Below, piece after piece: positions 5,007-5,007 of a stretch of 5,007 bases of DNA; within the stretch, counting starts at the first letter, position 1, and each line of letters starts with the position of its first letter. The notes under the pieces were generated by a model. The model was not told the origin of the DNA. It saw only the letters and a program-made list of their open reading frames with translations, and made no database searches. Source of the DNA: an uncultured Lachnospiraceae bacterium (GTDB taxonomy: Bacteria > Bacillota > Clostridia > Lachnospirales > Lachnospiraceae); NCBI GenBank assembly GCA_947178465.1, contig CAMWYL010000260.1, forward strand, positions 1 through 5,007, written 5' to 3'. A program made the position numbers and the translations under genes.

Positions 5007-5007
5007 G

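Noticed and set aside
1..5007. CRISPR array, tRNA gene, insertion sequence or attachment site.
   Set aside because: No regularly spaced repeats, cloverleaf, transposase or terminal inverted repeats were seen on either strand.

Overview
All supportable genes lie on the minus strand, so the window is best read from high to low coordinates. It is the start of the late, DNA-packaging module of a tailed phage or prophage. A Bacillota host, probably a Clostridia member, is likely: the ribosome-binding sites are purine-rich (GGAGG-like), codon use is moderately AT-rich, the terminase and portal are of the PBSX/SPP1 type, and a sigma-like late regulator precedes the terminase. No host gene, integrase or att site is visible, so phage and prophage cannot be told apart.

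In transcription order: (1) the end of an ArpU/sigma-region-4-like late regulator (from the right edge to 4584), followed after 15 bases by a 47-residue basic ORF (4568-4425). (2) A cargo-like segment (about 4440-3446) holding a TIR-like/nucleoside-deoxyribosyltransferase-like protein (4354-3707) with its own extended -10 promoter, a possible frameshifted tail, and a terminator-like hairpin at 3446-3483. (3) A 59-residue ORF of unknown function (3411-3232). (4) A promoter with a strong extended -10 (3161-3189), then a leader containing a terminator-like hairpin (3091-3133). (5) The terminase small subunit (3067-2645), overlapping the terminase large subunit. (6) The portal protein from 974, running off the left edge.

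The main discovery is that the large terminase gene is not broken but split by a 379-nt group I intron (1873-2251, minus strand). The splice sites, internal guide sequence (P1), P3, P4, P6a, P7, P8, P9 and the conserved P/Q/R/S core sequences can all be read directly. Splicing restores a 422-residue protein and rebuilds the Walker B motif exactly at the junction. Inside the P6 loop is the C-terminal helix-turn-helix end of what was apparently an HNH-type homing endonuclease; the rest of that gene is gone.

The second interest is the TIR-like gene. It sits between the late regulator and the terminase, has its own promoter and a very strong ribosome-binding site, and is a plausible phage-borne defence or superinfection-exclusion effector. 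That role is inferred from fold and placement, not shown by the sequence.
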